Source: Gordonia sp. PDNC005 (GTDB lineage Bacteria > Actinomycetota > Actinomycetes > Mycobacteriales > Mycobacteriaceae). Taken from it: a DNA stretch of 64,000 bases. The DNA lies in contig NZ_CP070351.1 of NCBI RefSeq assembly GCF_016919385.1, positions 2,666,001-2,730,000 on the forward strand. Direction: 5' to 3'. Positions 55,333-64,000 of the stretch are shown here, piece by piece. Every line of letters begins with the position of its first letter. The first letter of the stretch is position 1. The notes under the pieces were generated by a model that was not told where the DNA came from, searched no databases, and worked only from the letters and a program-made list of their open reading frames with translations. Made by a program: the position numbers and the translations under genes.

Positions 55333-56859
55333 ATGACCCTCACTGACATCACCACCCAGACCATCGATCACTGGATCGCCGGCACTACGTACGTCGGAGC
55401 GTCCGGCGCCTACGCCCCGGTCACCAACCCGGCGACCGGCGCCGTGACCGGGCAGGTCGCTCTCGCCGATGTCGCCGACACGCAGGCGGGCATCAACGCG
55501 GCGCGAGAGGCCTTCCCCTCATGGCGCGACACGTCCCTCGCGAAGCGCACCGGTGTCATGTTCGCGTTCCGCGAGATCTTGAACGCCCGCAAGGACGAGC
55601 TCGCCGCGATCCTGACCGCGGAACACGGCAAGGTGCACTCCGATGCTCTCGGCGAGATCGCGCGTGGCCAGGAAGTGGTCGAGTTCGCCTGCGGGATGAA
55701 TCACCTGCTGAAGGGCGAGGCCAGTGAGAACGTCTCCAGCATGGTCGACGTCTCGTCGATCCGGCAGCCGCTCGGCCCGGTGGCGGTGATCTCCCCGTTC
55801 AACTTCCCGGCGATGGTCCCGATGTGGTTCTTTCCGATCGCCATCATGGCCGGCAACACCGTGGTTCTGAAGCCGAGTGAGAAGGACCCGTCGTCCGCAC
55901 TCTGGATCGCGAGAGCACTCGCCGAGGCCGGCCTGCCCGACGGCGTCTTCAACGTCGTCAACGGTGACAAGACCGCCGTCGACGAACTGCTGTCGAACCC
56001 GGCGATCAAGGCGGTGTCGTTCGTCGGCTCGACCCCGATCGCGGAGTACGTCTTCCGGACCGGCACGGCCAACGGCAAGCGAGTCCAAGCACTCGGAGGC
56101 GCCAAGAACCACGCGATCGTGCTTCCCGACGCCGACCTCGACATCACCGCAGACGCGATGGTGAACGCCGGATTCGGATCGGCTGGTGAACGCTGCATGG
56201 CGGTGTCCGCTCTCGTTGCAGTCGGCGACATCGCCGACGAGTTGGTCGCGAAGATCGCCGAACGAACCCGCACACTCGTCACCGGCGACGGCACCGGCGG
56301 CGCCGACATGGGCCCCCTCATCACCCGCGCCCACCGGGACAAGGTCGCGGGCTACATCGAGGCCGGAGAGTCGGCCGGTGCGACGGTGGTCGTCGACGGC
56401 CGCTACGTGACCGCGACCGAGGGTTCGAGCGGCGACGTTACCGACGGCTTCTGGGTCGGCCCCACCCTGCTCGACCACGTGACACCCGACATGAGCGTGT
56501 ACACCGACGAGATCTTCGGACCGGTGCTCTCGGTGATCCGCGTCGACACCTACGAAGAAGGCCTCGAACTGATCTCGAACTGCCAGTACGGCAACGGCAC
56601 CGCGATCTTCACACAGGACGGCGGAGCCGCCCGCCGATTCCAGAACGAGGTCGAGGTCGGCATGGTGGGCGTCAACGTGCCCATCCCCGTTCCGAGCGCG
56701 CACTTCTCGTTCGGCGGATGGAAGGCCTCACTCTTCGGCGACACCCACGCCTACGGCCCCGAAGGCGTTCACTTCTTCACCCGAGGCAAGGTCGTGACCA
56801 CTCGCTGGCAGGACCCGGCCAACCGCGGTATCAATCTCGGCTTCCCACAGAACATCTGA
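55333..56859 (+). CDS. mmsA: CoA-acylating methylmalonate/malonate-semialdehyde dehydrogenase
   Basis: A 508-residue aldehyde dehydrogenase of the MmsA type. Diagnostic features are SPFNFPAMVPMWFFPIAI near residue 160 and the active-site loop GSAGERCMAVS with the catalytic Cys at about 288; the C-terminal FGDTHAYGPEGVHFFTRGK is also typical. It converts malonate or methylmalonate semialdehyde to acetyl-CoA or propionyl-CoA. A class III aminotransferase gene follows 11 bases later, fitting beta-alanine or valine catabolism. Confidence 0.95.
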   Translation: MTLTDITTQTIDHWIAGTTYVGASGAYAPVTNPATGAVTGQVALADVADTQAGINAAREAFPSWRDTSLAKRTGVMFAFREILNARKDELAAILTAEHGKVHSDALGEIARGQEVVEFACGMNHLLKGEASENVSSMVDVSSIRQPLGPVAVISPFNFPAMVPMWFFPIAIMAGNTVVLKPSEKDPSSALWIARALAEAGLPDGVFNVVNGDKTAVDELLSNPAIKAVSFVGSTPIAEYVFRTGTANGKRVQALGGAKNHAIVLPDADLDITADAMVNAGFGSAGERCMAVSALVAVGDIADELVAKIAERTRTLVTGDGTGGADMGPLITRAHRDKVAGYIEAGESAGATVVVDGRYVTATEGSSGDVTDGFWVGPTLLDHVTPDMSVYTDEIFGPVLSVIRVDTYEEGLELISNCQYGNGTAIFTQDGGAARRFQNEVEVGMVGVNVPIPVPSAHFSFGGWKASLFGDTHAYGPEGVHFFTRGKVVTTRWQDPANRGINLGFPQNI

Positions 56860-56870
56860 GAGGACCACTC

Positions 56871-58253
56871 ATGACTGCACTTCCGGGCGGTGTCGATCTC
56901 GAGGTCGCCGTCGCAGAAGGCGCGCGGGCGTACGAGCTCGATCGCGCACACGTGTTCCATTCCTGGTCCGCACAGGGGTCCCTCGCCCCGATGACGGTGA
57001 TCGCCGCCGAAGGATCACACGTCTGGGACGGCGAAGGAACCAAGCTCCTCGATTTCTCGTCCCAGCTGGTCAACACCAACATCGGCCATCAACATCCCCG
57101 GGTCGTCGCCGCGATCTCGGAACAGGCTGCGAAGCTGTGCACAATCGCGCCGCAGCACGTCAACGCCGCCCGCAGCGAAGCCGCTCGACTCATCGCCGAG
57201 CGCACACCCGGCGACTTGAATCGCATCTTCTTCACCAACGGCGGCGCCGACGCCGTCGAGCACGCGGTTCGCATGGCTCGCCTGCACACCGGCAAGCACA
57301 AGGTCCTGGCACGGTACCGCGGCTACCACGGCGGAACCGAGTTGGCCGTCAATCTGACGGGCGACCCTCGTCGGTTCCCGAGCGACCGGGGCGCGCACGG
57401 TGTGGTCCATTTCAACGGCCCGTTTCTGTACCGATCCGTGTTCCATTCCGACTCGGAGGAGCAGGAGTGCGACCGTGCACTGGAAGAGTTGCGCAGGGTG
57501 ATCGAGCTCGAAGGCCCGAGCACCATCGCAGCGATCATTCTGGAATCGATTCCCGGTACCGCAGGGATCATGATCCCGCCGCCGGGGTACCTCGCCGGGG
57601 TTCGTGACCTCTGCACGGAATTCGGCATCGTCATGATCGCCGACGAGGTGATGGCCGGGTTCGGGCGCAGCGGGAAGTGGTTCTCGATCGAGCACGGCAC
57701 CACCGCGGCGGGACCCGTCGTTCCCGATCTGATGACGTTCGCGAAGGGGGTCAACTCCGGATACGTTCCGGTCGGCGGTGTCGCGATCAACGACAAGATC
57801 GCCGCGACGTTCTCTGACCGTGTGTACCCGGGTGGCCTCACCTACTCGGGCCATCCGCTCGCGACCGCATCAATCGTCGCCACCATCAACGCGATGGAGG
57901 ACGAAGACATGGTCGGCAATGCGGCCCGCATCGGCGCCGATGTCATCGGACCGACCCTCGCGCGGATGCAGGCCACGCACCCCTCGATCGGCGAGATCCG
58001 CGGTGCCGGAGTGTTCTGGGCGATCGAACTGGTGAGGGATCACGAGACCCGCGAACCGCTCGCACCGTACGGCGGCTCGAGTCCCGCGATGGCGGAGACT
58101 GTCGCCGCGTGCCGCAAGGGCGGGCTCCTGCCGTTCGCCAACTTCAATCGCATCCATGTGGTTCCGCCGTGCAACATCAGCGTCGCCGACGCCCGGGAGG
58201 GATTGCGAATCCTGAACGATGCACTGTTCGTGGCCGACGCGCACACCGCGTAG
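56871..58253 (+). CDS. class III omega-aminotransferase (beta-alanine/GABA/taurine type)
   Basis: A 460-residue PLP-dependent aminotransferase. The PLP lysine is Lys292 in TFAKGVNSGY, preceded by DEVMAGFGRSGKWF; HVFHSWSAQGSLAPMTVIAAEG and YRGYHGGT complete the family profile. With the adjacent semialdehyde dehydrogenase it would take beta-alanine (or a similar omega-amino acid) to malonate semialdehyde and on to acetyl-CoA. Exact amino donor is inference. Confidence 0.92.
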   Translation: MTALPGGVDLEVAVAEGARAYELDRAHVFHSWSAQGSLAPMTVIAAEGSHVWDGEGTKLLDFSSQLVNTNIGHQHPRVVAAISEQAAKLCTIAPQHVNAARSEAARLIAERTPGDLNRIFFTNGGADAVEHAVRMARLHTGKHKVLARYRGYHGGTELAVNLTGDPRRFPSDRGAHGVVHFNGPFLYRSVFHSDSEEQECDRALEELRRVIELEGPSTIAAIILESIPGTAGIMIPPPGYLAGVRDLCTEFGIVMIADEVMAGFGRSGKWFSIEHGTTAAGPVVPDLMTFAKGVNSGYVPVGGVAINDKIAATFSDRVYPGGLTYSGHPLATASIVATINAMEDEDMVGNAARIGADVIGPTLARMQATHPSIGEIRGAGVFWAIELVRDHETREPLAPYGGSSPAMAETVAACRKGGLLPFANFNRIHVVPPCNISVADAREGLRILNDALFVADAHTA

Positions 58254-58319
58254 TTCACGACCTCCTGAGCGGCCCCACCGCGCAGACGCCACCGCGTCGG
58301 CCGGGGGGTCGTTCTCGTC

Positions 58320-59054
58320 TCAGTCCCGTCGCGACGCGACCACCTCGACGAATCTCGAGACAACGGTCGACTGCGGGTCCTCCTCCGGGTGCCATTGGAC
58401 TCCCACTGCGTACGCTCCGCCGGCCGTCACCGCTTCCACGGCTTCCACGATGCCGTCCGGGGCACGCCCGGTGACGCGCAGGCCCACACCCAGTCGGCCC
58501 ACCGCTTGATGGTGGTGCGAGTCGACGACGATGTCCTCGGCTCCGGCGAGCGCGGCAGCCCGCGATCCCCCGTCGAGGTGCACCGGGTGCCTTTCGAACA
58601 CTCCGGAGGTCGCCAAGTGAGTCGACGTGCCGGTCACATCGGGGACGTGCTGGATCAGGTCGCCGCCGCAGGCGACGTTGAGCACTTCCAGCCCTCGGCA
58701 GATGCCGAGCAGCGGTACACCGGTCTCGATGCAGGCACGAGCCACCGCGATCTCCACCTCATCACGAAGTGGGTCCGTCGGTCCGGTCCGACCGTCGTCG
58801 GCGCCGACGTAACAGGCCGGGTCCAGGTCCCCGCCGCCGACGAGAACAACACCGTCGACCATCTCGATCACACGCGAGACCGCGTCGAGCAGCACACCGC
58901 TCGGGGTGAAGAGCATGGCGAGCCCGCCCGCTGATGTGACAGCGCGGAGGTAGGTGTCCGGCACCATGACGACCCCTCGGTCCCACACGCCTCCCCACCG
59001 GCATCGAGTCGGGACACCGACGATTCCGATGACTGGAGAATGACGTTCAGACAT
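58320..59054 (-). CDS. class I glutamine-amidotransferase-like gamma-glutamyl-GABA hydrolase
   Basis: A 244-residue PuuD-like enzyme: nucleophile Cys119 in GICRGLEVLN, substrate-loop GGGDLDPA and the catalytic His in VQWHPE. PuuD hydrolyses gamma-glutamyl-GABA in putrescine breakdown. It is convergent with the aminotransferase and divergent from the permease/USP genes. The neighbourhood of omega-amino-acid enzymes supports a role in polyamine or GABA metabolism, though no PuuA-like gene is present. Confidence 0.88.
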   Translation of the reverse strand: MSERHSPVIGIVGVPTRCRWGGVWDRGVVMVPDTYLRAVTSAGGLAMLFTPSGVLLDAVSRVIEMVDGVVLVGGGDLDPACYVGADDGRTGPTDPLRDEVEIAVARACIETGVPLLGICRGLEVLNVACGGDLIQHVPDVTGTSTHLATSGVFERHPVHLDGGSRAAALAGAEDIVVDSHHHQAVGRLGVGLRVTGRAPDGIVEAVEAVTAGGAYAVGVQWHPEEDPQSTVVSRFVEVVASRRD

Positions 59055-59091
59055 GCCTTCAACGATGCCCGTCTCGAAGCCTCCTCAATGG

Positions 59092-59106
59092 TTTACGACA
59101 CGTAAA
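59092..59106. promoter_or_regulatory. 15-bp inverted repeat, possible operator
   Basis: TTTACG (59092-59097), ACA, CGTAAA (59101-59106): perfect arms. It lies in the ~190-base region between the divergent PuuD-like gene and the APC permease, 38 bases from the former, where a regulator of either could bind. This intergenic stretch is AT-richer than its surroundings. Confidence 0.5.
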
Positions 59107-59180
59107 AGGAGGACGATCTTTCGTTACGTTCCGTCGGATTTCAAAACCCCGTATTCGAGGGACCCTTTACCCGTACTGTT

Positions 59181-59196
59181 TGTGATCTCCATCACT
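59181..59196. promoter_or_regulatory. CRP-like binding site
   Basis: TGTGA-N6-TCACT at 59181-59196 matches nine of ten fixed bases of the mycobacterial CRP consensus TGTGA-N6-TCACA. It lies about 50 bases upstream of the permease start and could couple its expression to cAMP. Confidence 0.55.
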
Positions 59197-59244
59197 ACTG
59201 GATGCGGCACATCGCCTGACGTCCACCTACCAGGAGGTATCAGG

Positions 59245-61071
59245 TTGAGCGGGACTCCCGAACTCAAGAAGGCGTTGTCGGAACGACAACTCCGCATGAT
59301 CGCGATCGGCGGCGTCATCGGCGCCGGACTGTTCGTCGGTTCCGGTGTTGTCATCAAGGCGACCGGACCGGCGTCGTTCATCACGTACGCCCTCGCGGGC
59401 GTGCTCGTCATCATGGTCATGCGCATGCTCGCGGAGATGGCCGTGGCGAACCCCTCGACCGGCTCGTTCTCCGACTACGCACGCAACGCGATGGGCAACT
59501 GGGCCGGATTCTCCGTCGGCTGGCTGTACTGGTACTTCTGGGTGGTCGTGGTGGGATTCGAGGCGATCGCGGGTGCGAAGATCATCCAGTTCTGGATACC
59601 GTCGGCGCCTATCTGGTTGACATCCATGCTGCTGCTCGCGGCGATGACCGCGACCAACCTGTTCTCGGTGGCCTCTTTCGGAGAGTTCGAGTTCTGGTTC
59701 GCGGGCATCAAGGTCGCCGCCATCACCCTGTTCATCGTCCTCGGGTTCTGCTTCGTCTTCGGCCTCTGGCCGAACCGAGAGATGGACTTCTCGAACCTGA
59801 CCTCGCACGGCGGGTTCTTTCCGCTCGGCGTGGGCGCGGTGACCGTGGGCGTGGTCTTGACAATCTTCTCCATGGTGGGCGCGGAGATCGCGACCATCGC
59901 CGCCGCCGAGTCGGAGAACCCCGAGCGAGCAGTCGCCAAGGCCGCCAATTCGGTGATCGTGCGAATCGCGATCTTCTTCGTCGGCTCGGTCTTCCTGCTC
60001 ACCGCGATCCTGCCTTGGAACAGCGACGATCTCGCCGCCTCGCCGTTCGTGTCGGCGATCGAGCAGATGGGAATCCCGGCTGCCGAACACATCATGAACG
60101 CGGTTGTCCTCACCGCCGTCCTGTCGTGCTTGAACTCCGGAATGTACACGGCGTCGCGCATGCTGTTCGTTCTCGCCGCCCGCCGGGAGGCGCCCGCACA
60201 GTTGGTGCAGGTGACCAAGCGCGGCGTTCCGATGTACGCGATCATCGGTTCGTCGATCATCGGCTTCGTCTGCGTCATCGCCGCCGCGTTCTGGGAGGAG
60301 ACGATTTTCGCGTTCCTGCTGAACTCGTCCGGCGCGATCATCCTGTTCGTGTATCTCCTGATCGCCGTCTCGCAGACTGTCCTCCGACTCCGGAACGGAG
60401 GCGAGAATCTCAAAGTCAAGATGTGGCTTTTCCCAGTCCTGTCGATCCTCACGATCGTCGCCATTCTCGCCATTCTCGTCCAGATGTACATCGATGAGGC
60501 CGTTCGCTCCCAGCTCGTCCTTAGCCTGCTCGCGTTCGGCGTGGTGATCGTGCTGTTCTTCGCCAATCGATATTTCGTTCAGTCACGTCCGGCCACTCCT
60601 GACACCGCGGTTCAAGGCCATCGGCCGACGAGCATCGTCGTCCTGGCGAATCAGACGGTCGGGTCGGACGAGCTGTTGTCGGAGCTCCGTTCGATCGGCG
60701 CAGATCGGGGAACAATGTTCCACGTCGTCGTCCCGGCGAGCCCGATCGAGACCAGGGCAGCCGACGTCCACGGCCCCCTCGACGTCTGGGAGGCGACGAC
60801 ACGAATCGCGAACGAACGGCTCGAGGAGACCCTCGCAACCCTGAGGACGGAAGGATTCGCCGCGGAGGGCGGCCTCGGCGATTACCGACCACTTCGCGCG
60901 CTCGCCGCCGCCGTCGAAGAGCACCGGCCCGACCGGATCGTCATCTCGACCCTGCCGCCCGAGGAGTCGGTGTGGGAGCGATTCGACGTCATCGACCGAG
61001 CACGCGCTGAACACCACCTGCCGGTGACGCATGTCGTCGCACGGATGACTTCGTCAGGCTCGGTCCAGTGA
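59245..61071 (+). CDS. APC-type amino-acid permease with a C-terminal USP-like domain
   Basis: A 608-residue protein. Residues of about 1-465 form a GabP-like amino-acid permease with 12 membrane segments (RQLRMIAIGGVIGAGLFVGSG start and AEMAVANPSTGSFSDYA). The last ~130 residues form a soluble alpha/beta domain (SIVVLANQTVGSDELLSELR, then DRIVISTLP) like a universal stress protein. TTG 59245 is preferred because AGGAGGT lies seven bases before it. Its stop overlaps the downstream USP start by four bases. The gene set suggests uptake of GABA, beta-alanine or a related amine. Confidence 0.9.
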   Translation: MSGTPELKKALSERQLRMIAIGGVIGAGLFVGSGVVIKATGPASFITYALAGVLVIMVMRMLAEMAVANPSTGSFSDYARNAMGNWAGFSVGWLYWYFWVVVVGFEAIAGAKIIQFWIPSAPIWLTSMLLLAAMTATNLFSVASFGEFEFWFAGIKVAAITLFIVLGFCFVFGLWPNREMDFSNLTSHGGFFPLGVGAVTVGVVLTIFSMVGAEIATIAAAESENPERAVAKAANSVIVRIAIFFVGSVFLLTAILPWNSDDLAASPFVSAIEQMGIPAAEHIMNAVVLTAVLSCLNSGMYTASRMLFVLAARREAPAQLVQVTKRGVPMYAIIGSSIIGFVCVIAAAFWEETIFAFLLNSSGAIILFVYLLIAVSQTVLRLRNGGENLKVKMWLFPVLSILTIVAILAILVQMYIDEAVRSQLVLSLLAFGVVIVLFFANRYFVQSRPATPDTAVQGHRPTSIVVLANQTVGSDELLSELRSIGADRGTMFHVVVPASPIETRAADVHGPLDVWEATTRIANERLEETLATLRTEGFAAEGGLGDYRPLRALAAAVEEHRPDRIVISTLPPEESVWERFDVIDRARAEHHLPVTHVVARMTSSGSVQ

Positions 61072-61955
61072 CGATCCTCGCCGGCTTCAGCGCCAGCAGC
61101 AAAGGTTCCGCACCGGTTGCGTTGGCGAGCCAGATCGCCCGCACCACCGGCGACGACTTGGTCGCCGCCGCGGTCGTCGAGCGTCGCAGACCCGCCACGG
61201 TGGACCCGGTCGAGGACGAATACATCGATTACGTCGCGGTGCAGGCCGAACGCGCTCTGCACGGTGCTGTCGACGACGTGCGCGCCGGCCCGAGTGTGAG
61301 TGTCGAAGTGGTTCAGGCGACCTCGATCCGCGACGGGCTCTCCGCGGCCGCCGTCGAACACTCGGCGAGCCTGGTGACCGTCGGGTCGTCCTCCTCGGGA
61401 GTGCTCGGGCGAATCGCGTTAGGCAGTGTCACCGAGCAGTTGGTCCATACCGCTGAGGTGCCAGTCGCGATCGCACCGCGCGGGTATCAGCCGGGAGCCG
61501 TCCCGATCACGCGGCTGACCGCCGCGTTCGGCGGAAGAGCCGACGTCAACGGACTCATCAGATCGGCCGCGTCATTGGCCACATCATGGGACGTGCCCCT
61601 CCGCGTCGCATCGTTCACCGTGCGCGACGTCAGCGGAATCATGGGGACGACCGATCCCGCCGCCGCCGAGAACCTCGTTCTCCAGAAGTGGTGGACGAGG
61701 ACTCGCGACGACATCGATCGCGAGCTCGACGAGGCACGTCACGCCCTCGCTTCGGCGAAGCCACAGATCGCAGTCGGAGTGGGACGGGACTGGCAGTCGG
61801 CGGTTCACGACATCGACTGGCGACCGGGCGACCTCCTGCTTCTCGGGTCGGGGGCTGCAGCACAGATGCAGCACGTGTTCCTCGGGACAGCGGCTGCACG
61901 GATCGTCCGCGCGTCGTCCGTACCCGTGATGATCCTGCCCCGCGACAAGGAGTGA
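61068..61955 (+). CDS. tandem-domain universal stress protein
   Basis: A 295-residue protein of two UspA-like domains (first: TILAGFSASSKGSAPVALAS; C-terminal ATP-loop-like GSSSSGVLGRIALGSVTEQLV, repeated as GSGAAAQMQHVFLGTAAARIV). The ATP-binding G-x2-G-x9-G-S/T pattern is weaker in the second. The GTG overlaps the permease stop. Its pairing with a USP-tailed permease suggests nucleotide-linked control of transport. Confidence 0.9.
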   Translation: MTILAGFSASSKGSAPVALASQIARTTGDDLVAAAVVERRRPATVDPVEDEYIDYVAVQAERALHGAVDDVRAGPSVSVEVVQATSIRDGLSAAAVEHSASLVTVGSSSSGVLGRIALGSVTEQLVHTAEVPVAIAPRGYQPGAVPITRLTAAFGGRADVNGLIRSAASLATSWDVPLRVASFTVRDVSGIMGTTDPAAAENLVLQKWWTRTRDDIDRELDEARHALASAKPQIAVGVGRDWQSAVHDIDWRPGDLLLLGSGAAAQMQHVFLGTAAARIVRASSVPVMILPRDKE

Positions 61956-62013
61956 ACAAGAGACCCACATCACTTTAGTGTCAGTTTCTGCCATTAAGGC
62001 TTAGGGTCGGATC

Positions 62014-63368
<1,355 letters not shown>

Positions 63369-63375
63369 TCCTGCT

Positions 63376-64000
63376 TCAAGGAATCGCGGGATACACCGTG
63401 ATCGTCGATGGCCGGTCTGACACTGCGTACGGCCGCCCCGACGCGAAGCCGGTGGCGTCCGGCAGCACACGAGACCTGGCGGATGCGCTGAGCGGAAGCA
63501 GAGTGATCCCGGCCGACCCGGCCAGCGCGAACGCCAAGTGTCGATCAGAAAAGCCGACACACGTCGCACCCGCCGCGACCACGTGATCTGGGTCGGGTTG
63601 CGCACCAACGCCGACCGGCCGTCCGTCACCTCGAGCGACGACGACCCGGGCCGCGGCGTCCAACGTGACGGTGTACGGACCACACGGCGGATCGATCGGC
63701 TTGCCTTCGACGGTCGTGCCGACGATGGCACCGGTGTCTGAGACGACGAACGTCTCTTGTGCCGGCCTGCGCACGCTCGACTTTCCGACCTGTGTCACTC
63801 CGTCGGCGCCGACCGTCCACTGGCTGTCGGTGGCGGAGTATCGAACCCGGGTGATCTCGGTTCGTTCATTCGACGCGCCCGGCGAAGGAAAGGTGAACGT
63901 CAGACGGGTGGTGAAGTCCGGCTCCCCGGCCCGTTGTGGAATCGACGGGGCGGCGGGTTCGGTCGGCGAGTAGACGACCACCGCGCGCGCTCCACCGCTG
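63376..64000 (-). CDS. putative secreted protein of unknown family (5' end cut by window)
   Basis: The frame is open to the window edge, so the true start lies outside; at least 200 residues are visible. The sequence is rich in beta-prone stretches (ITRVRYSATDSQWTVGADGV and TFVVSDTGAIVGTTVEGK) and ends SDRPSTITVYPAIP. No signal peptide can be judged. It resembles a beta-sandwich or beta-propeller-like secreted protein. Function unknown. Confidence 0.7.
   Translation of the reverse strand, partial: SGGARAVVVYSPTEPAAPSIPQRAGEPDFTTRLTFTFPSPGASNERTEITRVRYSATDSQWTVGADGVTQVGKSSVRRPAQETFVVSDTGAIVGTTVEGKPIDPPCGPYTVTLDAAARVVVARGDGRPVGVGAQPDPDHVVAAGATCVGFSDRHLAFALAGSAGITLLPLSASARSRVLPDATGFASGRPYAVSDRPSTITVYPAIP

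Noticed and set aside
55519..56703. 394-residue minus-strand frame opposite mmsA
   Set aside because: Composition is that of an antisense shadow of an intact aldehyde dehydrogenase.
59053..59244. Upstream extension of the APC permease frame
   Set aside because: The translated extension has no homology and crosses the CRP-like site and inverted repeat; AGGAGGT points to TTG 59245.

Overview
The window is high-GC, densely coded actinobacterial chromosome. Lsr2, F420-type deazaflavin enzymes (a DDN-like nitroreductase and an LLM oxidoreductase), a RicR-type copper box, a SigF-like sigma factor with matching promoters, PucR and DHA2/TetR pairs together point to the Mycobacteriales. Gordonia or a close relative is my best guess, but genus is inference. 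I see no rRNA, tRNA, CRISPR array, insertion sequence, phage module or replication origin. No gene-free stretch exceeds about 300 bases, and the window cuts a gene at each end.

Layout. 1-4962: a CobW-type metallochaperone (cut), TrhO, a lipoprotein, Lsr2, and a TetR/SDR/SnoaL-like unit. 5011-7557: a polar amino-acid ABC importer in which the binding protein and permease are one polypeptide. 7568-13053 (minus): a cobalamin-riboswitch operon, btuF-btuC-btuD, then a CbiX/ferredoxin-like protein, a HAD phosphatase and an unknown protein, mostly joined by 4-base overlaps. 13121-23595: a CapA-like protein and then a stress island with a heme-oxygenase-like diiron protein, a catalase-like protein, a HemK2-type methyltransferase, a CDGSH Fe-S protein, a DJ-1/PfpI protein, GlsB/YeaQ, LuxR and PAS-ANTAR regulators, SRPBCC, a 33-residue cysteine protein with a membrane partner, a SigF-type sigma factor, ChaB, and an SDR broken by one base. 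Four genes here carry GTTT-N15/16-GGGTAT-like promoters, so the local sigma factor probably drives them.

23800-28693: a siderophore-type binding protein, then CitMHS with its CitA/CitB two-component system. 28712-42785: TetR-controlled RibD/DHFR-like reductases, an acyltransferase, ABC-F, a CtaG-like protein, a DHA2 exporter with a triple operator and its TetR repressor, MocR, GNAT, and small unknown genes including an HNH nuclease. 42894-47562: 3-hydroxybutyryl-CoA dehydrogenase, a copper-box-controlled His-rich protein with an MFS transporter whose tail is cysteine-rich, and two deazaflavin/flavin oxidoreductases.

47564-53680: a YdeI-like gene with an in-frame amber stop, a CPBP protease, a GGDEF protein, LysR, a Fic-like protein lacking its catalytic motif, and glutaminase-STAS. 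53690-61955: a nitrogen/amine catabolic cluster with PucR, methylmalonate/malonate-semialdehyde dehydrogenase, a class III aminotransferase, a PuuD-like amidase, an APC permease with a USP-like tail, and a tandem USP. 62014-64000: TetR, SDR and a cut unknown gene. The strongest candidates for undescribed biology are the SigF-linked redox island, the copper-box His-rich/MFS pair, and the accessory proteins of the B12 operon.
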